Shown here in pieces: positions 35,201 through 46,800 of a stretch of DNA of 64,000 bases. The position numbers and the translations under genes were made by a program. The notes under the pieces are model-generated. The model searched no databases. It saw only the letters and a program-made list of their open reading frames with translations, and was not told where the DNA came from. Source of the DNA: Straminergon stramineum (lineage: Eukaryota > Streptophyta > Bryopsida > Hypnales > Calliergonaceae); contig OY987263.1 in NCBI GenBank assembly GCA_963920665.1, forward strand, positions 28,508,547 through 28,572,546, written 5' to 3'. Within the stretch, counting starts at the first letter, position 1. Each line of letters starts with the position of its first letter.

Positions 35201-35828
35201 TCCGCTCATTGCACTTGAAATGATAGTTTGGAGCATGTTTTTGTGAACCTAGTACCTAATTGCCCATTATTAATGTATAATTAATTCTAATGCAAAATTA
35301 TCCTAATAAAGTACACTAATCTTAAATTTAGGTCATGCTTGTTCTTGACACAATGGATTGGAGGCATTCAAATTTTTTTGGAGAAGCTTGGAGCACTTCT
35401 GTATACTTTGACTATATATGAGATTTTTTGTAAGCCAACGAATGTTGATGTTTTTAATCTTGATCTACACAACAATGCCTCCAAATTATGTCTCTTGAAT
35501 GGGAAAAAGATAATGTCTAAGGTAATCCAACTTATTACCACCTCAACTTAGAAGGAAAATCCACTTGTGACGGTTGTTTGTGATTTGTAGATTTGTGAAT
35601 TTCGAACAAACCAAATCCAAAAGGAATTTTTTTGAAAAAAATATAATTGATCTATAAATAGATCAAACAAAATTGATAGATTTGCACAAAGTTGGCATTT
35701 GGATTGATAAAAAACTTACATAATTCCTTCAATATATATTATCAATTTTATTCTCAATATGGGGAGATGATTATTTTTATTCATTATTTTTAGAAAAATA
35801 CACCACAATTCAAAATAAATTTTTGTAG
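32251..35828. other. AT-rich gene-free region with dispersed repeats
   Basis: The block near 34455-34560 (GTTAGAAAAATCTTATGAG, TCTAATGTATTAATCAAAA, AAAATATCCAA) recurs near 54380-54475. ACAATGGATTGGAGGCATT near 35350 recurs near 57269. Both pairs are on the same strand and in the same order, so an old repeat of more than 1 kb is shared between these regions. No coding frame is supported. Confidence 0.55.
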
Positions 35829-35844
35829 TTAACCCCTCAATGCC

Positions 35845-35958
35845 CACTGTTAGAAAATTCAACTTTTTTGTTGATTTGGTTCATGATTTGGTTGATTTGG
35901 ACAAATATCAACAGAAAAGTGAACCAAATCAACAAAAACCCGAAATTTTCTAGTAGTG
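35845..35958. mobile_element. CACTA-type MITE (114 bp hairpin)
   Basis: Begins CACTGTTAGAAAATT and ends AATTTTCTAGTAGTG, with GCC duplicated on both sides (35842-35844 and 35959-35961). Arms pair through TTTGTTGATTTGGTTCA and its complement. It sits 12 bases inside a TTAA/CCCCTCAATGCC sequence that looks like the left end of a TTAA element, so it may be another nested insertion. Confidence 0.88.
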
Positions 35959-35961
35959 GCC

Positions 35962-37045
35962 TAAGCTGTGTTGCTTGACATCCGGCCATGCAAGACCCAT
36001 TCTACAAAATTTGAAAGCATGAGTTCAATAATGAAATCTATGGCACTTCGATGTTGAAATAGTGTAAGGGATAGGGTCCAAAGGTACAAGGGAAATTTGA
36101 GAAGTTTCCATTGTATGACTGCAAAGATTATAATGGTCAACATGCCATTAAAAATAGGGGCCATGGCAATTTAGGGGGGTGCCAAACTTTGGAGAGTTGC
36201 CTTGGCCAAAAGAAATGATGAAATGCCTTGACTTTTTTAGCAAGGGACATAGTTGTTAAGTATGTCACAACTTTCTAATTTGCAACATTTTGTGACGTTG
36301 CACATATGATCTGCAAAGCCTTTAGTTTCAAAAGAAGACATCACAAAGACAACATGAGATCGGTTGAGCTATAGTGAAAGAATTCCTCGAAAAACAATTT
36401 TTCCTAAAGTGAGCATACATGTGCTAGTCTAGTAGTCCCCACTCCCAATGTACAATAATTATTTCCATTGATACTATTCCTCAACATCACTCCCCTGTAC
36501 CTTAAACCCCCTATCTTTTTTCTTACATTACCTCCAAGATCTAGAGTTATTTATGACAAAATTCAATTTGTCCACATAGATGTCATTCGAAAAAATTACG
36601 TCCCAAAAGAGTCCATTCAAGATGAGGCAAACATAAGATATGTCTAATTGTAGTGTCCATGGGGGATAAATGAGAATTATCCTTGGCAGAAGGATGACTT
36701 TTGATACATAGAAATTACCAATAGATGGATGAAAAACACTTTTGGTAGATGCTGCGAACAAATTTTGGCATATAGGTGGCCAAGTATATGAGTTATGGTG
36801 GATTTGGTAGTTGAAGGATAGGGTGAAATGAAAATGACTTTTGGTAGACATGAGGATGTCATGCATCTGAAATTGGAAGCCAAGGATAGATGACAGGCAA
36901 TAATTTTATCCTTTGGGTCAAATACCCAATTGCCGGTTGTTATAGAAAATTTGTCTAGGTAGCCATGTCTATGTCCATAGGATGTCCAATGTCTAGACAC
37001 CCTTGATTACATCGAAAATACAAAATTTTGTTTTATATGCACTCT
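35962..37045. other. Intergenic DNA, no gene seen
   Basis: A possible TTAA-element right end (GGCAATTTAGGGGGG near 36167) would pair with 35833 to give an element of about 345 bp, but the right TTAA is missing. A 112-codon minus-strand frame (36528-36866) has no recognisable family. Confidence 0.45.
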
Positions 37046-38128
37046 AGGGTCATTGCAAGAAAGACTCTTGCCGTTTTCCATAGTGTTTTGAAAAACTAGT
37101 TTGTATTCAACACTATAACTTTTGATTTATAAGCCCAATGCCCAAACAAAAAAACTTATCATGGAATTCTTGATTTCAATTGTACCCCTTATTTTTCAAA
37201 AAAATTCAAAATATATTTTACATTTCAAAATCAATTTCATTAATATGTCACACTTTCAAGTTTAGGGTTTTTTTATATTAAATACCGGTTCAAATTAATT
37301 ATTTTTCACTAATTATTTTTTGGTATATTTCTACAGTAGGTAGACATGTCCCTACTAAAGGGCATTAAAAAAACATTATTTTATGTCCTCCATGTTTGTG
37401 CAAAGAGGCCTCCCTTATGAGTGCACTTATAAACATTAGAAATCTTTTTTACCTCATTTTTTTTAACCAAATCTCATCACCATGAAGTCTTATCCAATGT
37501 CAAATTTTTAGTTTTTTTGAAAATTTATTTCCCTATTTTCTACAAATAAAAATGTCCCAATTGAATTTTCTGCACCAAAATTCTATGTCCAAAAAGTTGT
37601 CCCAGTAAATACAATTGGGACATTTTAATTTATAGAAAATAGAAAAATAAATTTTCAAAAAAACTAAAAATTGGCCATAGGAAAAGACTTCATAGTGATG
37701 AGATTTGATTTTTAAAATGAAGTCAAAACTAATTCTAATGTTTACAAATGCACGCACAAGGGAGGCCTCTTTGCACAAACGTAGAGGGCATAAAATAATG
37801 TTTTTTGAGATGTCCTTTGGTAGGCACATGTCTACCTACTATAGAAATATACCACATAAATTTCAACCAAAAATCATTAATTCAAACCGGTATTTAGTAT
37901 AAAAAAACCCTAAACCTGAAACTGTGACATATTAATGAAATTGACATTTAAATATAAAAGATTTCTTAAAAATTTATAAAAAATAAGAAATATGATGACA
38001 ATCAAGTTAACTAGAAATAGGTTTTTCATTTTTGGCATTGGGTTTTAAATTCATAAGTTATAGTGGATGACAAGAGAGTCATTCTAATTGTGACAAGAAA
38101 ACAGGTAGATGTTTCTTGCAATGACCCT
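37046..38128. mobile_element. Complete 1.08-kb palindromic (foldback) element
   Basis: Left end AGGGTCATTGCAAGAAA, right end TTTCTTGCAATGACCCT. The two arms, each over 500 bp, are inverted copies of each other: TGACATATTAATG / CATTAATATGTCACA, TAGGTAGACATGT / ACATGTCTACCTA, and AAATTTATTT / AAATAAATTTTC around the centre. A loop of about 45 bases lies near 37566-37610, between AATGTCCCAATTG and CAATTGGGACATT. A second copy supplies bases 1-586. There is no coding capacity. The superfamily is uncertain. Confidence 0.9.
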
Positions 38129-38149
38129 CTAATCATTTATTCTAGAATC

Positions 38150-38968
38150 TATCTAATACGTTCCCTATGATATCTCCATCACCCACCAAGTCAAAGCCTT
38201 GTTTGATATGACTAGGTTGATGATTTTTACATGACCATAATCACTTGAGGAGGCATATATGACTACTCTAAATTCAATAGATATGAGCTCATAGTCGTAT
38301 AAATCTAGATTCCTAATGGTGGTGAAAATTCAATAATTCAAGTTCTATTATTGAAATAAAGTAAAGATTGAAGTTGTTGTCCTTGAGCCCCCTCAATTGA
38401 TAACCCCTTGATCTTAGAGGGATTGTTTAATGTACCCTAGAAAAGGGTACTAATTCCCACTTGGCAAGAACATGCTAATAGAAAATGAACCCTCCAAATT
38501 TTCTATTACCCCACATATATCCCATAGCTTAATCAATAGAAGAGATTTTCCACTAGCACTTGCATTTTGAATTGCCATTTAGTCATCATCCACTTCTCTT
38601 TGGTGGAGAAAAAATCTCCCCAAAATACTTAATATGGGTAAGAAAATGCCTCACATTCCTTGCAAAGTCAATGTGAGAAGAATGAGCCTCAAGTAATGCT
38701 TCAATAGACCTACATTTAGATGGATCCTTCAAAGCTTTCATTGCCTCATTTGAGATGTAGTAGCCACTTCTACCATCTTCTCAACTAAAATTGTCAAATC
38801 AACTAAATTTGGGAAGTTGTTTGATTTCTATATTCTCCAATTCTACTTGAGCTTGCCATTTATTGACTTTTCTAGGCTCAAAGACATCATAAATATTGTT
38901 TTTTCTCATAAATGCCTATATGGCTACTCTCCTAATAGAGAATTCATATGACTACTTCAAGAGTGTCA
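38150..38968 (-). repeat. Dispersed repeat family H copy 1, with coding remnant
   Basis: Shares long ordered similarity with 58310-59600 (TATAAATCTAGATTCCTAATGG, ATGGATCCTTCAAAGCTT, AAATTTGGGAAGTTG, ATTCTCCAATT). Read on the minus strand, about 38755-38597 gives roughly 50 open codons including LKDPSK and AHSSHIDFARNVRHF. The same peptide pattern survives in copy 2 with frame breaks. This suggests the remains of a transposon protein that I cannot place in a family. Confidence 0.7.
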
Positions 38969-41900
38969 ATGTGGATGGATTACAAATCTAGACATTCTTA
39001 AAGTTTGTAAGGGTGACAAATGAACTACTATGAGACAAATATGAGAAGTTTGGATCAAGATAGGTGTCCATTTCTTCTAGCTGTTTTTTTTCCTTCAATT
39101 AGATGCAAGTAAGATAAAAGTGTTTTGAAAATTCAAACACAATCAAATCCTCAATTCTTTTAAACTTAGCAACTACTAAAGAAAATCCTTTGAGTTGATT
39201 TTTTTAAATTGATAATACATTGAATCAAAAAGTTTCCCTTCTTCACAAAGCCTTCAAAAACATCCCATTTAAAAGATACATGAAATCCTAAACTTTATCA
39301 AATTCATGAAAGAGAATGATTGATCAACCATAGTTAGCAAACTTACAAAAGAAAACAATCAAGGGTTCAACCTTAGCTAGCAAGCTTGTGAATGAGAAGA
39401 ATTAAAAGCTCAACTCTAATAATTCTAGAAAAAAATGGTTTCTAATGCTCTCAATAGAACATATATGAAGTGAGGCATTTTAGCCTCAAGATCATTTAAC
39501 TCAAAGAGAATCTCAATAGCACAAGATAAAGAAGAAAAAATGACAAAGCAATCAATGAAAACTTAAATCAGTTCATTGCCAAACTTCAAAAAAGCTACAC
39601 AAAATAGTAAAATTAGGTTTCCACACACTAATTTCTTGACATTTTGACACTAAATAAATTGTTATTGTTATTGTACAAGAATGCACTACTTTTGAATTAG
39701 GTATTGTTCTATTTGGGACTCGTGAACCTCCATATTTACGAATGGAAATGTGTGTAGATGTATTTTTTGACTTTGATGGCTTGTAAAGTAACTTTCATGG
39801 GGTAAAGCAACCTTATTGTTGAAGCAACCTAATTTCACTATATTGTGTTAAAGTGAACTAATTCAAACACACCTTCTAATTTTTCTACTTAATCAAAGCT
39901 AACAGTGAACCATGATAATACAAAGAAACTATACAAGTTGCAATTTTCTATTAATCATGTCAAGTTCACATTGGATTGTGGTACTGTGATCAACTTGTAT
40001 CTAATGATAACAATATGGATATCACATGTGAACAAAATATTCTATTAGTCCAATTCAATGTAGCACCATTGTTCAAGTAGAAAGATGGGGTGTCAATTTT
40101 CAACTATTAATATTCTAAAACTAGTTTGATATATTTCTATATCTCAAGATTTTCTATTCCAATGTAAAGTAGGCTTTTCGTGCCTTGATGTCCATTAGTA
40201 TCAATTGGGACATTAACTAATGTGTCAAGACACATTTGGATACATACAACTAAATTTTTTTTTAAAAATCCAAACATTAGTGAAGTCCATTACATCGAGG
40301 TCAACAACTTGTTTGTCGAGGTGGATGGTTTGTCCATGGAGTGGACAATCTTAAAAACTATTGAACCATTTGGTCAAACAATCTTGTGATTCTTGTCCAT
40401 CCAGATTGCAAATCTTTATCATCCACATTTGGGGTGGATGCATGGTTGGGTGTCTCAATAATCATGTTACAAGGTTGATTTCAAAAAGGAATATATATTT
40501 CAAAGTAAATATCATACAAAGTATTGCAGTTCATTATGCTATTTTTGGGTAAAAAACATAAGAACTTTATTAAGAAGACATGTGTATATTTTTTTAGACA
40601 GCTGATGTCTATCAACATTGATTTCATTAGGAAAATTTGGAGGTCTCAACAAGGTTGTAAGTTGTGCACCCCCATGGTGGATTTATGGAATATATATATA
40701 TATATATATATATATATGGAATTTGATGTGGCACTACTAGTACCACATCAGATTGCCTATTTTTTTTTATTTTTTTTAATTTCTAGACTTCTTATTCAAG
40801 TTGATTCTCAAGATTATTGCTTGATATACTATCCAATACATCAACACATAACCTTGCTTATTTGTTGAGTTATAATTAACACACTTATTCTAGCTTAGAA
40901 GAAGTGTATTAGCATATTTGATCTCTGACATATTTTAAACTTTCCCACAAACCAGTGTAGATAATTTCCTTTTGGTTAGTTTATGTACAATTGTTAAGTA
41001 TAATGCTGAATTTACCATTAAATTATTTTGAACATATTACCTCTTATGGTATTTAATAGGCCATTATTCATCTGTCATCCCCAAAATTTACAAACTAGGA
41101 CATTTATACACTTACTGTGTAGTGGCTGATTAACTACGTCTAAGTGTCTGTTAATTAGCCACCAAAATGCTTGCATAGATGATACCATCGCATTTCAACC
41201 ATATCACATATGGCTTGATTAAAACAGACACAAGTTTAATTAGCTGTTTTGGTGGCCAATTACTCAAAGTTACCATGGGCAACGTGTAATTAAGCTCCAT
41301 TAACAAATGAACCATCTACCACATGGTCTTGATATGTATGAGCCTGTGAAAGCTGGTCCCTACCTCCCTGTGATTGTTGATTTCACTCTAAGGCTAATTT
41401 AGTACTCACTTATTCTCTACTTGTCCAAACCAGCTTAGCCAAAACTTTTTGTTGAGGATCCCTACTACTGGATTTTCTCAGTTGAAGTACTAGTCTCTAG
41501 TCTCTTGCTGAGTGAATGTTTACCTTACTCTGGCCTTGAGTTTATATTGGGAAAAGAAGAATTACAAATATGGCTACTGCACAAGCGTCGTCAAGCAACC
41601 AGGTTTTTTCAGCTGGGTGTTGATTCTATTATTGGATTGTTTGTGAGCATTTGAATTTTCTATATTTTTCTTTGTGATTTTCTTGTAATAACTACATCAT
41701 GTGATTTTGGGCTGAAGACACCTCGTGTATCCTCACTAACTCACTTTTGTGGTATGTTTTTGGGACGGGCACAAGTGAGGCCCAAATCCTCTCGAAGACG
41801 CTAAGAAGTTTCTTATTGGAATTCTACCCTATGCTCCTACTTGTCTATAAAAAGAAAAATAGATTGTGTATAGTGTTTATGTTAATACTTTTTTAGCCAA

Positions 41901-42650
41901 AAACTACCTGTTACATTGAAAGGAATTGCTTGGAGTCTCTATCATTGTTATGAGCAATATTTATTGCTCTACTACTCACATATGTTTCTCCATGAGAGCA
42001 TATCTATTCTTCCTACTCTTTATTATTTTTTCATACATAAGTGATGGTTTATTTCCTTACACTATTTCTTTCACATAGTAGTGAGGGAACATTGAGTATG
42101 TATTGTGGTCACCACAATATAAAGGTTTGGGATTAAAATGCCTTTTAAACCATATGGATAGATTATTAATACTCTGATTCTATTGGAAAAATACTACACA
42201 TGTTTAAGTAATTTTAGTGCAATAGCTTAGATAAGTGCGGATCAATGCTCTTGATAAGAGATGTTCCAGACAAAGGCTTTTTTTTTTTTGGTACTTGCAC
42301 CCAAAATCTTAGATTTTTTTGTACGTAGGGGTGCCAAAAATCTAGAACTCACAGCCTGCCTTTGACCTTAGAATTTTCCTAATGTTTGAAGGACAAAAAA
42401 ACTAAGATTTTGGATGCTTGAGACATGCTTATGTTCATCTATTATTCAAAATATGAACACCTAGTCCTCAAAGAGTTAATTTCCTTTATAATTCTCTTCC
42501 ATCTTCAAATTGTTTTGGAATCACAATCCCAAAAATGCAAGTTATAACATTTAAACATTTTAGTTATAACTTGCCCACCACATTGTGTGCCCATAAGATT
42601 ACAATGGAGATTTGCCCCTTGATGCAATCATATACGTTGAATTTGAAATA
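38969..42650. other. AT-rich gene-free region
   Basis: Contains the (TA)n tract at 40691 and a short imperfect palindrome just after it (GATGTGGCACTACTAGTACC). An inverted pair around TTAATTAGCCACCAAAATGC lies at about 41150-41270. An ATG at 41570 opens 17 codons (MATAQASSSNQ) resembling a Copia gag start, but it stops at once. No intact element or gene. Confidence 0.5.
40691..40717. repeat. (TA)n microsatellite
   Basis: Thirteen TA repeats plus one base. Likely length-variable. Confidence 0.97.
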
Positions 42651-42654
42651 TTAA

Positions 42655-42881
42655 CCATTGAAGGACAGACTAGTAATTGTAAAAATCATTTCTTTTGGAA
42701 CTATATAACATCATTTGTTTTAAAAATAAAATAAAATAAAATAAAAAATACTCATTGGAGATCAACCTAGTGTGCAAGATCTCTCCTTTCTGCACAAATT
42801 CCAAAGATGAACAATTGCACTTCTTTTCTATATAGGAAGATTCTTTGTCATCCATCGGACGTAAAGCGTCCTTGGCGTTGT
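42655..42881 (+). mobile_element. TTAA-flanked MITE, family A copy 4 (227 bp)
   Basis: Left TTAA at 42651-42654, then CCATTGAAGGACAG. The interior matches copy 1 (ACTCATTGGAGATCAA, CACAAATTCCAAAGATGAA, TTCTTTGTCATCCATCGGAC). The right target TTAA at 42882-42885 is shared with the next element. The right terminus has drifted (GGCGTTG T rather than AAGGG). Confidence 0.8.
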
Positions 42882-42885
42882 TTAA

Positions 42886-43482
42886 CCCCTAAAGGATTGG
42901 GGGTGTTTGAGCAAAGCTCTTGTTTTCTTGAATAGCCCTTGTAATAAGTGCAATTTCTCAAATGTGTAATATGATTTTGATGATCGCCACCGTTGAAATG
43001 AAAGAAGACTTATGTAGCTTTCGTACAAAAAAAAGATCAACAAAATTGCACAATTTTTGAGAAAATGCCACTGTTGACAAAATTGATGAAAGATATCCAA
43101 TTTGGTGGAACTGTGCACATGCATTGAAATTGGAATGTTGAAATTGGAATGCTCAAAAGTGATCCAAAAAATCTGATTTTTTTTCCACAAGTACATATCA
43201 TCATGATTTAGGTGTGTAATTTTTTTCAAATCATTTTGAGGTGTGGAAAAAAAGATATGAGCACGTGAAGTGATAGCCCAGAGTACTTTTTCTATTCTCA
43301 AAAAGTTCATCAAAAATTGCTCACTCAATCATTTCTCGAGTAGATTGTACTGATGGATTTAGCAAAAAAAAAGCATCTAGGATCTCTTTGTTGGTCACGG
43401 ACTATTAGTGAGGTTCACATTCTGAATTTTGTACAAATGTAGTTGCAGAAGCCATGTGGTGGGCCTTATAGTCCTTTAGGGG
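42886..43482. mobile_element. TTAA-flanked element (597 bp) upstream of the golgin gene
   Basis: TTAA at 42882-42885 and 43483-43486. Termini CCCCTAAAGGATTGG and, from the right, CCCCTAAAGGACTATAAGG give a matching first 11 bases. A minus-strand frame of about 141 codons from ATG at 43310 runs to a stop formed by the TTAA at 42882. It has no recognisable domain. The right end is 370 bp upstream of the golgin ATG. Confidence 0.85.
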
Positions 43483-43486
43483 TTAA

Positions 43487-43852
43487 GCTCCAGAAATTAC
43501 ATCCCCCTAAGTGTGAACGGAACCTGAAAGATTAAAGGGAAGGGTTAAAAGTCAAAATGTAAAAAGAAAGGAAGAGATTCCCTTTCTCAGTCGCAAAACG
43601 ATCACACAAAGTCCCTTTGTCTCCAAACTTGCGTGGTTTGTTCGTCTTCCAGTATTTCGTACTCCCGTCGTGCGGATGCCGCATTTCGTGCAATTAGGGT
43701 TACGCGTTTCTTTTGCATTTCGCCTCAATTGATCACCTTGCATTTTATTTTCATGTCACTTCTAGGTTCGCCGTTCCTTTTCGCTCCTTTCCCTTGGACA
43801 CAGCTCTCCTACGATTCCGGTTGAAGATCGAGGAAGCCTTGAAGAAAGCATT
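43487..43852 (+). promoter_or_regulatory. Promoter and 5' leader of the golgin candidate 6 gene
   Basis: Composition becomes gene-like from about 43590. No TATA box or intron is evident before the ATG at 43853. The available promoter before the TTAA element is under 400 bp, so the transposon end may contribute upstream sequence. Confidence 0.45.
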
Positions 43853-46800
43853 ATGGATTTGTGGGTAAGGTTCTGATTGATTGCGTCTTTTTCTCTGCAG
43901 CAGCAGCAGCAGCGTCATTTGTCTTTTCAGTGTTTTTTACGAATTTCTTGATCTTTTTTGATTTGGCAGGGAGGTGAGCGCGGAATGGCGTTCAAGTTGG
44001 GATCTCTGAACCTCAACGCCGTAGCTCAGGTATTGGAAACGATCTCCTCTGCTTCGTGCTCTTAGTTTTGGTCCGCGGATTGCTTTGATCGTCCTTTTTT
44101 ACTTTTTTTCGGTCTAATGTTTTCATTAGTCCTTCGCTTTTGAAGGCAGTGGCAATGACAATAATGCAATCTATGTTTTAATTTATTTTGTTTTAGTTTT
44201 TGACGCAATTGCTTAATGTCGTAGAGGTTTTGCCGGCCAATTCATAACGTTTTAGGAATATATGTGTTCTTTATTGACCAGATTAGGGCTTATTTCTATC
44301 ATTCAGCTCCATTGCCAAAATTTCAAGATTTAATACGAATATATCTGTTGCAGTCTTGACCTGAGATGGATGTGGTGTAGGGAGTGGGCGGGCTGGTCGC
44401 GAGTGGGCGCGAGGTGGTGTTTGGAACCAGCAATTATGGGCGCGAGGTAGATGATGGGTAAGTACTGAGGTTTTCTCTTCCTCTTTCAAACGATGTGATC
44501 GTAAGGGTATTTTTAAAATGTAGATTCCAGCATGAAGGAGAAACAGGTACTTGCGTGATTGACGATGAGGTGCCTGGCTGCAGAGGAGTGGAGGACCTTT
44601 TGGAGCGGATTAGTAATGGCAAGCTTGCTGACGATCGACGCAGTGCAATGCAAGAGCTGGAGGCCGCCGTAGCAGAAAACCAAGCTGCGAAGCTTGCATT
44701 TGGAGCAATGGGTAAATGGAGCTGCCTACCTTTCCGTTTCTGTAATTATGATTTTTGTGGTCTTTCTCAGCAGTTGGAATTTATTAGATGCATGGGACTG
44801 TTACAGGTGAATGCTGCTTTGCTGAAGACCCTTTCTGTGTGAACAGGGTTTCCTATACTTATGGCGATTTTCAGAGAGGAGCGTGAAGATTTAGATATGG
44901 TGAGCTTACTGTAACATAACTTGATTCAGGCATATCAAAGCAGAACCTCGGTTTACGTGCTGAGTGTACTGTAGCTTTTTAAGCAGTAAGTTTTGGCGTT
45001 GTTCCGTAGCAGCGCCATATCTATGACGTGGTACTGTTTTCTTTTCTTATCATGTGATAGTTTGGCTTGCTGAGCTGGTACTTTCCACGCAATGAAAGAT
45101 CTGATGTTTAAATTTGAATTGACTGTCTTTAGGTGAGGGGGGCACTGGAAACACTTCTTCATGCGGTAACAACAGAGGATGCGGGGCAAGAGGAAACGGG
45201 TCAAGTACAAGTGGGAAATGTGAACTCCGAATTACTTGCGCGTGAGCCTGCCAGTATTGCTCTTTTGTTAAGCCTTCTGGTATACACCCTAATGCCCTCA
45301 GATGGACCGCATTTATACGTTCTTGTCACTTTAGTTGAGAGCGTAAGAAAGAAGATTGGACATGACAAAGTTCCATCCTTCTTTGTGCAGGATGAACCAG
45401 ATTTCTATGTGCGTTATCACACATTGCAACTTTTGACTGCCCTGCTTACGAATTGCCCTACAAGGTGTGCATAGACTTTAAGCACTCCTACTCTGTGATT
45501 TTGCAGTAGGATACATTTTCATTCTTTTCCTTGAGCAGTCGATCTGAGTAGTGGATGGATTATTGATGGGGGAATGTGGCGAAGGCTGCAGGATCTGGTA
45601 CTTTCTATACCTCAGGGTATTACTCGGCTGATGGACATGCTTGCTGAGCGTGAGGTATTTTTACTGAAATATTGTACGCTGGCATTAGAAGTTAGACATT
45701 AGCGCAGGTGATTGCTATTGTATTATTAATTCTTTTGGAACGATGTTCCAGTTCGACGCTGTCCACAGTATTTATCCAACTCGGTGTGTTTAGGAGTATA
45801 TTGTAGGGTGTCCCAGTGATGGTGAAAAATCAACAAAGTTTATCGTTCCAATTACCGAATCTTGTGTTGGACATGAAGAGACATCTGAGGGACACCCGGA
45901 TATGACCGGCTCGCGTAGTGAAAGTCCTTGTAACGGTCTCTTTAAGATATCATTCAAGATTTACTTCGATGGGATATCTACTTCCTTAGGAACCATTTAC
46001 CGAATCGTGAGATAAATTCTTCTTCTGCATCCAATGGTGCCGTTTCTCTTAGTGTCATTTTGTATTTCGCACCGGTTGCAAGAATACTTGTAATAAGCAA
46101 AGGTCTGTCTTGAAACACTCGGAGAACGTGGTGCATTTGAACCTTGTGATTCATTTTTATTCTATTATGATGTAGGTTATACGCAATGAAGCATTGATTG
46201 TGCTGGCATATCTCACACGGTCTGCTGAGGTATGTCAACTCTCCATGCTATAATTTGCGTCAAGTTGCATTATGCTATGTTCTCTTTAATATTTCCGGTT
46301 GCAATATCAGTGTAAGAATTGCGCTTTTCATCTGTTCACAGTCCAGTATATCTCGATGTTTTCAACGTTGAAAATACTGATCCTAAATGTAGGTTTGAAT
46401 ATGCTCATGTCTCTTAAGCAATTGACTTTGAGAATCGACTGAGTATGCACAGGAAATTCAGAAGATTGTGGTGTTTGAAGGCGCTTTTGATCGCCTATTC
46501 AATATAATCAGAGAGGAAGGAGGCTCTGAAGGAGGCATCATCGTCCAGGTGCTCTAAATTCTCCCGAGATAGTGAAGAATGGCAAGCATTTTTTGCCCAT
46601 TGGTTGTGTCTGATTCAACTCATATGGGTATTTTCGTTGTGTTGTTTACTCATAAGACACATGGTCATGATAACTCTCAATTAGCACTGTCATATTTCAG
46701 GACTGTTTGGAGCTGCTCAACAATCTCTTGCGCAACAATCCTTCCAACCAGGTTAGAAATGTTACTGGGCTGTTTTCTGACTATGGCCTGGTGGAAATAC

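Noticed and set aside
37533..37829. 98-codon minus-strand frame in the palindrome
   Set aside because: It lies across the foldback centre and arm; the mirrored arm shows no matching frame and nothing protein-like is seen.
40716..40755. CACTA MITE at GTGGCACTACTAGTACCACATC
   Set aside because: It is a short imperfect palindrome only; no hairpin arms or 3-bp duplication outside CACTA.
41570..41625. Copia gag start (MATAQASSSNQ)
   Set aside because: Only 17 codons before a stop, with no primer-binding site, LTR pair or downstream pol; left as a note.
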